Assembly (NCBI GenBank): GCA_029953675.1 | Contig: JAMWBK010000004.1 | Coordinates: forward strand, 2,046,001-2,110,000 | DNA from: Rhodosorus marinus | Lineage: Eukaryota > Rhodophyta > Stylonematophyceae > Stylonematales > Stylonemataceae | Direction: 5' to 3' | DNA length: 64,000 bases | Shown here: piece by piece, positions 32,318-44,600 of the stretch | How the letters are laid out: every line of letters begins with the position of its first letter | How positions within the stretch are numbered: position 1 is the first letter of the stretch | The notes under the pieces: generated by a model | What the model saw: only the letters and a program-made list of their open reading frames with translations | What the model was told of the DNA's origin: nothing | Databases searched by the model: none | Made by a program: the position numbers and the translations under genes

Positions 32318-35300
32318 TGATAGATCCATTTTTTATTTACTTTTAGTGAACTTGGGTAGAGCTATTGAAAACTCCCATTCTGTTGAAGTTGAATAATTTA
32401 TTCATTATATTAGAACCTTTTTCGTCGATAGGGACCCCTAAATAAATAAAATACAATAATATTTAACAGTAATATAAAAATAAATTACTTGTCCTCTTTT
32501 TCACTTTTAAAAAAGAATTTTCGCCGGCGACATTTTCGGTTGGGTTCCAAAAATACACTTTCGACATCGCTTCAAAAGAGTGTTATTTTATCTATAAATC
32601 AACGATCATGATGACGAATAAGCATCACGTTTTCGATATTTGCAAAATGGAAAAAAAATAGAGGAATTGGCGAGCATATCTTTTTTTTTGTTCTGTTCTT
32701 CAAGAGGTTGACTGGTGACTCGATTGGTAAATTGGTTCCTGTTCACCTCTTCTGGGGGAGCTGAGGAAATTGGTGGAGCGCGGGGGGGGAGGGGAGGAGA
32801 GAGGGGTCAAAATTAGGAGGCTTTTCCTAGTAGAAGACGAATATTCTAGATTAAGAGTATTTATTGGAAATTGGAATGTTTTCGAAGGTAGTTTTGTCTT
32901 CTTCATCTATTAAATGGAAGGTGGGCGGACTTTGGAGAGGACACTACTGCGTGAGAAAAGCCACTGGCAACTTTCGTCAGGCCGAGCGGTCTGCCCTCTT
33001 AATGGTACATAGAACAAGGCTAGCGTCATCTGTATTCCTAGGATGGTCTTGCTCTTAGGAAGATTTTGACACCTGTTTTAGGACGACGCATATCTTGTGT
33101 TTTTGAATTGATTCAAAAGCGTATAAGCTGCTGAAGTGCCTACTCGACTTTCCCTATCGGGTAAAAACTAGTAGCTTCGCGCGCCCATTTTGGATGGGCT
33201 ATCGAGGATCTCCAAACTAAATGGTTTTTCGTTTTTGGATTTATCATGAAGCAATATCGGAACGTTACGGTTCGAGTACCGCCGGGATGGTTTGCTTCGT
33301 ACAAGTCGTATGGATACTCGCCAACGGCATGAACTGTTCTCGTTGCGACGATGGAAACAACGCATTTTTTTGCTGTGTTCGAGCGGAAAGAAGATTGGGG
33401 AAGAATAACTTCACAGTACATTATGTTTAGAAGCGTGGAAAAGAGGCCATCGTCTATTTCTGCGGTGTAGATCTTAAAATTGGTGCATAACATGGGCTCT
33501 TCAGGAAACCTTTGCATAGGTTACTGCTCAGCGGGCTGAGTGCTCGCATAGCTGAAAAATAGTAGCAGCATCAACAACATGCTGCGTCTGGTTTGATCAA
33601 ATGAGCGTTTTCTCGACGTCGAATTTCTGGCTCTGAGAGGACGAGGTTGTTTTTTCATCACATATGGCAGGGGCTGGGAATGGTGGGCGACGAGTTAAAA
33701 TCTCCACTGGAATCTGGATGATAATTTCTTGTTGGTTTGGGTATTCGGATGCGTGGACGACCGCTTGCTTGCAAAAGGACTTACGCCCATACGAGCTTGT
33801 ATCCCCATCGCTCTAGGGACCGGAGATGAGGCCGGGCGCAATCTTCGTCCCGGCGATAGAAAAGGTCTGGTTTCTGAACGTGTTTGTGGAGGCAACGTCG
33901 TTGATAATGGCAACAGCTTGGGTCTGGAGACTCTGGAACCTATACAACGTCTAAGGATACTACAAAAGGGAATAGGAGCACGACTGCACATCCAGGGCCG
34001 TTAGTTTTACAATAAAGCAAAGGAGGACAGAGCCAAAAAATACGCATGGCAGGAGCAAAGGTTGCAGAAATTCGCGTTGTACTCTTTTACATACGAATGC
34101 GCATTGTTGTTGTGCCACATCGTCAGCGTCCCTCCACGCCGCAGTGTAGAGGCTCTGAATATGTTTTTTTGAAATATGTGGTTGCTGGCGATAAGACTCG
34201 TTTCTTAAAGACTTTTTCTTCAATACCTAATTTCGACACAGAAATGCAGGGTCCAAGACATTTGATGCTTCCAGAGTTTGTGGAATTCTATGAGCAATTC
34301 GGGACCGTTTTTAGAAACCGTTTGAAAACCAGGTACACTCAAATCTGTCAGATCTGGGTCGTTCAGTTTTCTCTCATTTTTCCATAGTTTATGTGTACAA
34401 ACCATCGCCAAGGATTTTCCCTGTTTTTCGGTAGTTGTCATCTGTTTACCTCGATATACGTTCTTCCAGGCGTAACCCCAGGCGCTATTTTGACTCCCTC
34501 ACGACTAAATATGCACTATTTGTGACTGGGAGCTACGCTAGTATGGTTCAGATCTATCTTGTTTATATTTAGAACACTACTTAAGGTCGGCTTGATCCTT
34601 GTGTTAGATCTTGGTGATCGGTAAGCCAAGATGGCCTCTGCTGTAGCGCATCCACAAACATCGTTGCCTTTCCTTTATTCGTACCTCGACCCAGGCAACG
34701 AATGCATTGAATAGGCTACCGGTTCAACGCCGCGCCATAAAGGCAATCCTCGTTGACGAGCTTGGGAGAGAACAGTCGGACAACTCTACCCTGAATATAG
34801 TGTTTGTCTACTAAGGTACCAATTGTCTATTCTACTAGTACGGTATGGTTTCCACGCCTGTGCCGCATGTCCTCGACCTCACAACACAGGCGTGTTGGAC
34901 GAACCGCATTCACCCGTTTTTCTTGGAAGTCGATCCTAATTTTTTCTCGCCTTCTTATAACGTACATAGAAATTACGCAGGACCCGATGTTCAACCAACA
35001 CGACTTCGGGAAGTCGGTGGGCGCCAATGTCTTTTTAGTGAAAAATTCGTTTTCTCTTAATGCTGGGTCGTGGAAGGCAACCCCAGATGATTCAAGAACC
35101 TCTCAAGCCGCTTTGGAGTTCTCCGTGTTTGGTTTGCCAGCATCCTTTCCTGCCACTGACTAGCCACTGACCTTCGTGTTGAACTTTTTTTTCTTGTACG
35201 GAGCGAGCGTGTCAACCGGCCTCTGGGGCCGTGCATAAAGAGCTAGTCTTCGTTTTGGTTGGGGGAATTTGATTTTTTCGCAGGACATCGCGTTGGAAAC

Positions 35301-35639
35301 TGAAGACTCAGCCCAGAGAAGTGGTTTCCTTGTTGTGGAAGCTAATATCCTACGGTTGCAACGTGGTGTTTGAGCAGAAATTAATGTTTGCAGAATGCAC
35401 ATTTCTGGAAAGGGGGGGGAATCTATCACCCGAGTAATTCTAGTTGTTTGCAGTCTCATGTTCGCGACGTGAGCGTTCCTATAGAATCAGTTGAATTTGC
35501 AAACTAACTTTTGCTGGAATGTAAGACTCCAACTGTATAGGTGGTGCGTTCGTTTACAACCGAGTGGAGGGTGATCTCAAATGTTGCTCGTTTCCTAGCT
35601 GAATGTGTAGAGAGTCGCCCGACAACAAAGAATTTAACT

Positions 35640-36070
35640 TTCCTCGAGTTTTCAGTTCCGCGGGCAAGGTCCCGCCAACGCTTAATTGGAATTACTGCAA
35701 AGACGTGGTCAGTGTGTTGTGACAAGGTCCTTACAGAAAACCTCTTTCAGTTTTTGACGGTTCGGTGTCCATGCAAGAATTGAATTATCGCACAATCCAA
35801 TCGTCTAATGTGCTAGCTACGACATGTTCCAAAGCATACAGCTTTCTCCGAGTCTTCAGTTTCGCGAGCAGGTCCCGCCGACACATCAGTGGATTTTCTG
35901 TAAAGACCCGCTCATTTTGTTGTGACAAAGTCTTTACAGAAAACCTATTTCAGTTTTTGACGGTTTCAGGGTCCATGGAAGAATTGAATTATCGCACGAT
36001 CCAGTTCTAAACACTGTCCAACAATCTCATACGCGTCGTTTCTAATGTGCTAGCTCGGCGCCATGTTCCT
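35640..36070. repeat. Tandem duplication, period 203 bp
   Basis: Two adjacent copies are clear. TGTTGTGACAA is at 35715 and 35918. Each is followed by TTACAGAAAACC, TTTCAGTTTTTGACGGTT and GAATTGAATTATCGCAC, and preceded by TTCAGTT-CGCG-GCA-GGTCCCGCC. TCTAATGTGCTAGCT occurs after each. The second copy has an extra segment before that last word. In one frame both copies read CCDKV(L/F)TENLFQFLTV and (Q/E)ELNYRTIQ, so the similarity also holds at the protein level, although neither frame is long. Confidence 0.8.
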
Positions 36071-37401
36071 AAGTGTAAGGACATGCCCTGCCATGCATTA
36101 TACCGCCGCAGAAACGATGTTGCCATTAGAATTTCTATGATAGAATAAGCTTGTACGCTTATACCCCGCGTAACACGGAAGGCCGCCAGGACCAGTCCTT
36201 TCGTCCTAGAGCGTGACGCGTTTCCGTTCGTTTCGCAATAGTAGCCAGCGAACCCAGCGAGAGTCATCCTCCCGTGGTTGCACCTGTGGAATTTCACGGA
36301 GAGCGATTAGAGCCTCAGGGGTTCTTTTCTAGGCCAGGAATTCGTACTGACATAGTAGCGAGGCACCCGGCGAGCGGATACATGTACGTGCTGGACGTGA
36401 TGGCTACTTCACCGCTCCAACGGCATTAGTTGAGGTACAACAATTGGAAAAATGGATAAGCTGCAGAGGCAGTGGAACAAGGGAAAGCTGTCACTACGAG
36501 GAGGCGATTGCATCAGAATGACCCCCGACGTGATCTTAGTGCCATTTATTCCGGACGCCTGGGACAAGCTGGCTTGGGGTTCCTCCGAGCAGCTACCGCT
36601 ACCGCACACTAGCACGACCACGAGACACACCCCTATCCTCGGCAAGAGGCCAGTTCAACCGGATCTTGTGGCAACGAAATGCCCAGATATAGTCCAGCAC
36701 GAACAAAAAGGAGACAGAGCATATCCCCGCTATTTCCCTTAGCCAGTTTTTAGATGAGACGTCTGGACAGGGAATTTGGGTATATGGAGAGCCTAATAAT
36801 AGAGTCAGTGGTGCGATGCGATAGGTAGCTGCCGAATAAAGGCTACGGGGTTGTGCTCGCCCTCAAATAATGGGCGCGCAAGGAATCAACAAATTCATTC
36901 AGCCTCTCTCGTTGCAGTAAATCGGGAAATCTCCCCCTTTTTTTCAGAACTGAAACACTGTAACGTTCTGGCCATTAACAATTGTATAATCGAAAATATT
37001 CAGGCTATCCCTTATTGACTGAACCCTTTGGAGAACCTGTACAATATTTGCAATAAATGATATTCATTTAATCTTCAATGGTTTCCATTTTTGAGCATTT
37101 TTGGCAGTTTGAATGTTATGGGCGGGGCTTTTTGCGAGTTCTCGGTTTCATTAGACCAAGGAGACAGAGGTCCTTTGTCTGGAGAAGAGGGCCGCTTTGC
37201 CTTGTTCTAGAGATCACATGACTCAAGAGCCAAGAAAGATGTTTCTAACGAAAATCGGTCTCTACGAGATTTGCAGGGCTCCTGTGTGACTCTTACCATT
37301 TCGGCCTTGTTGGTTAGATTAAAACGAGTCATCCCGTATACAGAAAAAAAACACACTATTGCTGTGTAAATGGAAAGTGCCAAACATTGCGGAGGTTCCT
37401 T

Positions 37402-37457
37402 GGTGAGGATTCCATGGTGAGGATTCCGTGGTGAGGATTCCATGGTGAAGATATTGT
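37402..37457. repeat. 14-bp tandem repeat, four units
   Basis: GGTGAGGATTCCAT occurs at 37402, as a variant at 37416, again at 37430, and as a diverged unit at 37444. It is a small minisatellite without a clear function. Confidence 0.85.
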
Positions 37458-38750
37458 ATAGGTCTCTAGGTGGCGTTGCATGACCTAACGAAGACCCCTG
37501 ACAAACCGAGGGCCAAGAAAAACTTGCGACTTCCCCAAGGGGTGCAAAGTTCTCTTGCGACTCTGTGAGGGACTTCGGAAGTTCCACTTGAGACGTAGTT
37601 TAGTGGAGCAAGAATCTGGCTTCAACTAGTGTTTCTAGTCTCCCAAACTAAGGTGGGCCTGGGGTATGGTCCAATTGCCCCATTGGAAGAGTCGAGTAGA
37701 TTTCAGTGGTTCTGATGGCAAGTTATATCGGCGATTCCAACCGCGCTCGGCCAGGTTCAGGTGACCCAATTCTTGCCCCAACGCTTTTTGTGGGGGTTTG
37801 GTTGCTTGCCGAAGGAAGGTGAGGAGCTCGTCTGGCGGGTCTTTGTGAAAAGCTGCTGCTTCTCAAGAAGCAAGTGCCATCTTTTAATGAATTTTCATCA
37901 TACGAATGAGCTTCGATATATTGTATATTAGTTGTATTAAGGCATATAATGCTAACTTTGTCATGAATATTCTAAATAAAATTACCCTGCGGGCTGTCCC
38001 ATTGCCTCAATCTCCATATTGCGCCTAAACACCAGGTGTGACTCAGTGGATTTTTTATCAGTATCGGATTGGGGCTGGCCCGTTCAATGGGGCATGCCCC
38101 ATATACCCCATCCCCTCGCGAACCCACCGTACCCAAACAACCTTTCAAGAGGTCACTTGCGAAACCTTGTTTTTCTCGTCTTTGAATCATCACATTATTT
38201 GCATAAACGTTGTACGAGAAGACTGCTTTTTTTGTAATATTGTAGATCCACATGCAGTGCTTGCCGGCTCCAAAGCGAGCGGTCATTCCTCTAATAAATT
38301 GTAGACTAACTGTCGAAATTCAGGTACTTTGAAATCCTTGAGTTCGACGTCAGGAATTTCGGCGGTGATACTTTGCGACACTAACGTTCTGTTAGACCCA
38401 TGCTAAACGTACATGTGTTCGCTTCAATGCACGCACTGCACTACTTATGCAAGGAGCAAGCTCCAACTTCCATGGCATGGCCTTCAACGACGGAGGCTGC
38501 CATAAGCCAAGTCAGGCCTGGTACTGTGAACTGCCTTCGGTAGGAATTCCGAGTCACACGGCTTCTTCGAATATATTCTGCCTCTCAATCGATTTATTCC
38601 TGGCTCTAAATCTTGCTCGAATATAGTTCCGAGAAGAATACCATCTATGAGTAGATATGTCAGCTGAAGATTATTTCGAAGTACTCGACTTCGTGCTTCC
38701 ACGGTGCACGACTACTCCCTCTCGTGCATACTGAAGATAGTTATCACCCC

Positions 38751-38816
38751 CTCTTCCTGCAGCCGCGACATGTTTTCGGTCACCCTGGGAATGTCATGTC
38801 ACAGCTGCAGGAAGAG
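38751..38816 (-). promoter_or_regulatory. Strong hairpin just downstream of the nuclease stop codon
   Basis: Arms 38751-38772 and 38795-38816 (22 nt each) are complementary at 20 of 22 positions and enclose a 22-nt loop. The two mismatches are C-A pairs on the plus strand, which become G-U wobble pairs in a minus-strand transcript, so the stem is unbroken only in that RNA. It begins 17 nt after the stop codon (38835-38833) of the minus-strand nuclease gene, placing it in its 3' UTR. It could be a processing, stability or small-RNA precursor element. Confidence 0.6.
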
Positions 38817-38832
38817 AGTCCAGGATCAAAGA

Positions 38833-40471
38833 CTACAGAAAGAAGTCCAGATTTTGTGGACTTCTTTGAACCTCGTTACCTTCTAGTGTTGCTACTGACT
38901 GCGCCTCCTGTGCAGCCTTAATAGTTAGGAAAATCATTCTGCGGTGATCCGGCTCGTTATGAAAGAAATTCTCCGGCGGCGCGCTGTTCTCCATGACGTA
39001 GTTCTTGAAGAAAAAGTTCACGTACTTCAGCATCAGCCGAATAAGCTCCTCGTCCCTCTAAAAATAACGAAATAATGAGTCTGATGAGAGGCGGCGTAAA
39101 CGATCCCAAAACCCTCCGGGCTCGATTTTCCCGCTAAGCACACCTGAATGCGATGCATTACAACGCCGTCGATTCCCATGGACGTCAGTATCGCACTCTT
39201 GCAGTCTGGGCCGACGCATAGCATGTGCCACATAAGCTGAGCTATGTACCATGTCCCAACCTCACGAAAAGGACCGTGTGATTTAACGATTATTTTGTTC
39301 TGTGATCTGATTAAAGAATTCCCATAAGCTCCGAGATCCCTAGGCAAGAGATTTTCCACACCTGTGGCGGTTTCAAACTCACCGATCGAAAAAGAAAGGG
39401 CAATGGTTCTTCGCCTCTAAGGCTTCAACTTTGCCATTCCCCCAATCCACCACGCCATCCGGAGAAGTGCCGATTTTGGGCAAGCAATTGGAACCCTCAA
39501 TTCCATACTCCTCGAAGACATTGTTGTGATGTACTTCCATACAATGAAGTCCGGTTTCCTTGACCTGTGCACCCATCTCGCTGAAGTAGTTGACAGCTGC
39601 AAGAATGGATACTGGCTCATGAATTTTTCCCCATTTCATCCGCAGAGCCGTAACCCGGTTATCTTGGGGCTCTGCTGGAGGGACAAAGTTCTCCGGATGA
39701 TATTCGTATGGGAAACCACCTGGCTCATTTGCTTGTCTTGTCTTCCACAGAGAGCTGTCTATGGCATCATCCTCGACCGCAATCCTCACGTCTTCGAGTA
39801 CAATTTCATTCTCTAAGGATTCACAAGAGAATTCAGTAAGTAGAAGAAACGGAGCGGCACCATATTGGGAGGGAGCAGGCAGAGGATCTGATCAAAAACA
39901 CACCTGAGAATTTTAGCAGATCCTCAAAGGCGCCCAAGGCCTTTTCGTGTCCTTTGAGCGTAAAAGGAATTTGCAAATCCTTCGCGGTTTCCTCCTCCAA
40001 AAAACCCAAGACAGATGGCACAAACCTGTGAGAAGACGACTGAGATCAGCATCTTGTCCAGAGGCTGTACAATACTGATGGTTACATTGTCTAGATTTCG
40101 GGGAGCACGAACACGGGGTCTCAGAACGACATTCAAAACGCTTACCTGGAGGTGAGTCTGTTCCGATGCGCCAGATCCCATTGCTTCGAATTCTGTCTCA
40201 AATTGGCGAGCTCATCTGGGTCTGAAGGCACACCTGTAGACTCTAACAACTCAGGCAGCTGCCGAAACTGTGGATGTTTTCGCAGATCCTCCATAGGTAT
40301 GCTCCTCCAATATACATTTGGCATCATCCTACAAACGCCTCTATCCCCATGCCTTCCTTCCCAAACCGCATTCGACACAGCAAAAGCCAGTGCTTGCGTT
40401 CCATTATCTCCCATGTCGATCTCCAGAGAACATCGCCCACCAACTGAGCCAGTCCGCTCTGCCTCAATCAT
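38833..40471 (-). CDS. YqaJ-type PD-(D/E)XK exonuclease
   Basis: Five exons (40471-40146, 40025-39904, 39812-39383, 39306-39144, 39057-38833) join in phase to 421 residues. The layout matches the lambda-exonuclease/YqaJ group found in phages and expanded in algae and plants: KQWDLAHRNRLTSRFVPSVL (the helix where RLTAS-type sequence begins), MKWGKIHEPVSILAAVNYF (E215), GTSPDGVVDW (catalytic D268), then EALEAKNHCPF with E282 and K284, and TWYIAQLMWHMLC. Asp-Glu-x-Lys are all present, so it should be an active metal-dependent nuclease, typically 5'-3' on DNA ends. The last exon adds RDEELIRLMLKYVNFFFKNY. The frame may continue upstream past an in-frame TGA at 40474-40472, so the true 5' end is uncertain. 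Location and role are unknown. Confidence 0.8.
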
Positions 40472-41679
40472 TCACCGAGCAACATCAATCTCCTCCTCAT
40501 CAATATACCTCGCCAGAGCTCCACGGTCCACAACAACAGGCGAAATCCACAGTATCCTAAGCCAAGTGAAGCGAAATCGAACTCCGTCTCGTTGAGTTGG
40601 CGGAAGTTATCAATCGTGTTTTGAAAGATCCTATTCACATCTCCGCTGCCAAGTCTTCTCTTTCTGTACTCAAGGAAACCAGTCTTCAAGTCCAAACACA
40701 ACAGGAATCCATACCAACGTTTTCACAAATCCACTACCCCCCGAGGGGGAGGGGGGAGGAAAGGAGGAGGGCTTACCCAGCTGCCCCACTTTCGCTTCAT
40801 GCATGTCGTTGACAAGTCCTTCCAGGACCCAGAATTATCCATAGCATTCCACAGAATCTGATATAGTCCATTGCTTTCTGATCAAGTAAACTGTACCGAG
40901 GTTAAACCACCAGCAGCCTAAGGGCATTCAGGACAACCTGTCCTCTAGAACTGTCTCAATCATTAAAGTTCATAATGATTGATGATTATGGTTAAGTGGT
41001 CATCGGCAGAGTAGTTGTCCATCCGCGTTTGATGGGGGACGCTTTTGGGAGAGATAGTTACATGTTGGTCCTTGACGTGAAACAGGTTTGTTCATGCTTG
41101 GGAAGACGTTTACAAGCATGTGGAAGGAGATGTGAAGAGGGAGGGGGGAGTGGGGAAGGGGTGGAGGGGGAAGGTTTTGGTTGGGGTGAGGCGGAAGGGG
41201 AGAAATGATTTGGGAAGTAAAGGAATGATTTAAGTGAAGAGGAACGTGTGGTAACGAACTGAGGATCTTTTGTTTCGTATTTGACGTAGTTGATGTTTTG
41301 ATTTTTGGGGGAGTATTTAGATCTTGTTTTGATGTTCGTGCTTGGGTTTCGGAGGGGAGGAACAAGAGCTTTGGGTTTGGGTGGTTTGGTTGACGGGATC
41401 GGGTTTTGTTTTTGGGGAGGTAGTTGAAGGCTTTTGTAGTTCGCGTCACTGGTAGGGGAATGCTCTAGTTGTTTGGGTTTTGATCAGTGGGTTGGGTTTC
41501 CTGTTCGGTCAGCTGTCGTGTTTTTGGTACTTCTGTTTCTGTAGCAGAAGGTTCTGAAAAAGGATGCGAATCGTATCTTGAGGGTGGACTCGGAACAAGA
41601 GGGGCTCCATCACTCTCTCTGAAAGAGTTTGGGTGATGATCCCCTGTCGCCAACGGTGAAGCGCTTGTAGGTTAGAGAC
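40472..41679. other. Upstream region of the nuclease and SWR1 genes
   Basis: From 40472 to 40556 the nuclease frame stays readable (ISPVVVDRGALARYIDEEE) behind an in-frame TGA. 40740-40765 is a C/G-rich run. From about 41100 to 41500 the plus strand is strongly G+T-rich, the pattern seen before other starts here, fitting the SWR1-type gene's promoter and leader. No separate gene is recognised. Confidence 0.4.
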
Positions 41680-44600
41680 ATGAGTCCCAGTCGGGGAGCA
41701 TCGACCGGTAAGAAGCCCTTTATGCAAGAGGAAACCGCTGTCAGACTTCTGGCTGCCAGATTAGTGGTACTGCAGCAAGCGACACTTGCCTGTGATGCTG
41801 TTTTATTTCCTTTTCCTTGCATCAGAATAAGAGAAGAACTTCTTGTTTAATTTTTATCCTCTTTCTCTTGGTGAGGGATGGCTGTCTAACCCCTCTTTAC
41901 CCTTCGCATTTACAGATTCTGGTCGGTCGAAGCGAGTTCGCAGGGAGAGAAATGTTTACTCACCGTCTAGGAACGAGGCGAAGCATCGACGAGGCCTGGA
42001 AAGGCTCAAAAACGCGGAACCCGTGCATCCTCCCAAAAAGCGAGGTCGACATTTTGAAGAGAAGCACAAGTTGGAGCCCATGACTCCTCCAAAGACCTCC
42101 GCAAATCTCCCCTTGGACCCTGACGCGCAGTTCAAGGAAATCTGCGAGAGACTTAGGAAGAGGACAGTGAGAGCAATCGACCTCACTGAGGCAAGAATTG
42201 TTGAAATCGACCGCGGGCTACCACGTCTGCAGGTCAACTTTTTTCAAGTAGGCTCATCCTCAAACTTGCTGAAAACAGCCGGTGCAGAGAAAGGACGTTG
42301 AGGCTGACGAAGTTGTGCGTATCTCATTCTTTAGCATGGGGAATTCGGCGAGGGAGAACTTGCTGAGGAGCACTCTCACGAGACGGAGGTTCTCAAAAGG
42401 GCCGCCAAAATCGAAGGCGAGAGGTCTACCACTAGTCGAGCTATGCCAAAGCGTCCCGAGCCACCCCATGGCAAGTCACACTGGGACTATGTTGTAGAGG
42501 AAATGGTAAACATATCGGCAGAAATAAGGGAGCACTCGCGGTGGAAGTCGCAGTCATGCAAGAGAATTGCGCGAGCGGTGCAAAGGTATGAATCATTCCA
42601 GATCCTCGCGAGTGGTTCGAGTGGCACTGTTGGATCGGATAGCTAAGGTGGGGTACTTGGGAACCTTTGTTCTGTGAAGCCTCTGACAAGCTTCTGTATT
42701 TTTATTAGGTATTTTGCTGATTCAAATTGGAGGCAAGAGAAACAGAGACGAGAGCTTGAGCTTCAGCTTCGACGGCAAGCTTCAGTAGCCTCCCGGGATG
42801 TGAGGCATTTTTGGAAACAGATAGAACAAGTGAGTTCATGTCACCTGAGCAGTTCTCAGCCTTTGTAGAAACACGAGCATTGATACAGCAGCATTCTGGA
42901 GATGTTCGCCTGAAAGAGTTCCGTCCTTCTTAACCCTTCTTTTAGATTGCAAAATACGTATACAATCAGGAACAAGAGGTTGAGAAGAAAGCTGTTCGAG
43001 AAAAGCAGCTTCACGAGCTACTCGGTCAGACGGAGAAGTATTCTTCCATGATAGCGGGAGATTTTCAGGAGATGAAAAAAGAAGGTAACCCCCTACGTGG
43101 CAAAGAGAAAAGACGCATAGATGAGCTTACCCTTTGGGTAGCCTCTTTCAGGTCAACCTCTCAATCTTTCGCATGCATCTGATATCTTGGCAGAGTTGTT
43201 AGCTCTGAATGAAACAGAACTGCAGGCGGAAAATGCCAGGGAAGAAAGCAGTGATTCGGATGGAGGTGGACGCAGGCCAGAATTCAGGTCCTCTTCTAGG
43301 AGAGTCACACTTGGATCCATATCCGATACTTCCTTTGCTGATACAGAAAGGTGGGGTGAAGCAACCAACTCGTTCAGTTTATTTCGACGGGGGAAGGGCT
43401 TATCAAACGCTTTGTTCTGTTGCAAAAGCCTTCGTAACTCTTTGTCAGCGACTGATGAGCCAGATGATGAGGAGTTTGTAAACGTCGACGAAGCGGTGGA
43501 TGATGAGGAGACGATGGCTGCTGAGGAAGCAAAGGCTCAAGAGCGCGGTGAAGGTGATAACGCTGAAGAGCTCACAACGTTGGCTGGCGAAGCAGATGTG
43601 GACATCATTGAATTGCTAAAGTCACAAGGAATAGATCCTGAGTCCTACTTGCGGGATCACGGAAACTACATGGAGGAGGAAGTTACTGTCGACGGAGAAT
43701 CCTCGACTGCACAACGCAGAGCTTCGTCACCAGATGGATTCGGGAGAGACGCTGTGAAAAGTGGCAGTGCATCACCAATGGCTGAAACCAGGAAACCTGA
43801 TACTGCGATCGCAGAGTCCAAAGGCCTTGCGGTATCTGACGACTTGGTCGCGTCTGGTGAGCAAGATGCTGCGAAGGATGAAGCTGGAGCACAATTACCT
43901 TTGATGCAAATGGTTCAAAAAGCTTCCCCGGGCGGTTCGGTGGACAAGCGCAACATAGACGAAGCTCCCAGAAAGTCAATGGAAAGTGGTCATCGGTCGA
44001 AGCGTGATATGGCGGTTATCACTAGCGCAACAAAAGACTCCGCGACAGGCCCGACCCTGGTAAAGAATACTACTGTTCATGAGGACCGAGCGGAGGTTCA
44101 AAACAGGATTGAAAAAGAGTCCAGAAAGGAGGAGACTCAGACGGACGTTTCGACGGATCTGGGGCCCCAACACAAAGAAGTTTCCATGGAAGTTTCAAAG
44201 GATGCTAAGCCAACTCCGACTGTTGCAAAGGACAAATCGGAGTCGAAGATCGGCGTGCATGGGGAGCGCAAGGAAGATACGGCCATGATAGAGGATATTA
44301 CTGATGCTAAGGAAACCCTAGCTGAAGAAGATTGTCAAGAAACTGTTGTTTCTTCTGTACCAAAGATCACTGTCAAGGAGCAGAAATCACTTCCGAAGGA
44401 GCTGAATATGCGATTGAATGGTATGCAACAGTATTGCAGCCATGCAACCACATCGCGTGGTTGGGCCACCTTGGGCTTACGGCCCCCTAGAAGGTTCTTC
44501 TGCGAGTACGTACTAACTCATCTCTCGTACGGGAAACCGGCATCTGTTAACTCGCAGAAGATAGTGAAGATGAATCAACCGAACAAGAGAACGAAACTGC

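Larger units (their letters stand above)
32131..38750. other. Long gene-poor region with small repeats
   Basis: I recognise no gene in these 6.6 kb. It holds a GA-type microsatellite at 32281-32317, AT-rich sequence (32340-32680), a G+T-rich stretch before an ATG at 32876 (MFSK, then a GTAGTT donor-like site) that might be a gene start, a 203-bp tandem duplication (35640-36070), and a 14-bp repeat (37402-37457). Several open frames of 80-125 codons (33140-33517 minus, 34046-34387 plus, 34804-35163 plus, 37207-37587 minus) show no family motif. A minus-strand stretch at 36007-36297 faintly resembles a copia RNase H block. Confidence 0.4.

Noticed and set aside
33240-33300. tRNA-like B-box (GGTTCGAGTACC)
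   Set aside because: No A-box at proper distance, and no cloverleaf or acceptor stem could be drawn.
34690-34750. tRNA-like B-box (CGGTTCAACGCC)
   Set aside because: The upstream sequence does not give an A-box or anticodon arm; a chance match is likely.
43351-43448. Possible intron (GTGGGG...CAG) inside SWR1 exon 6
   Set aside because: Removing these 98 nt would shift the frame into an immediate stop, whereas the unspliced frame stays open and continues into conserved-style acidic sequence.
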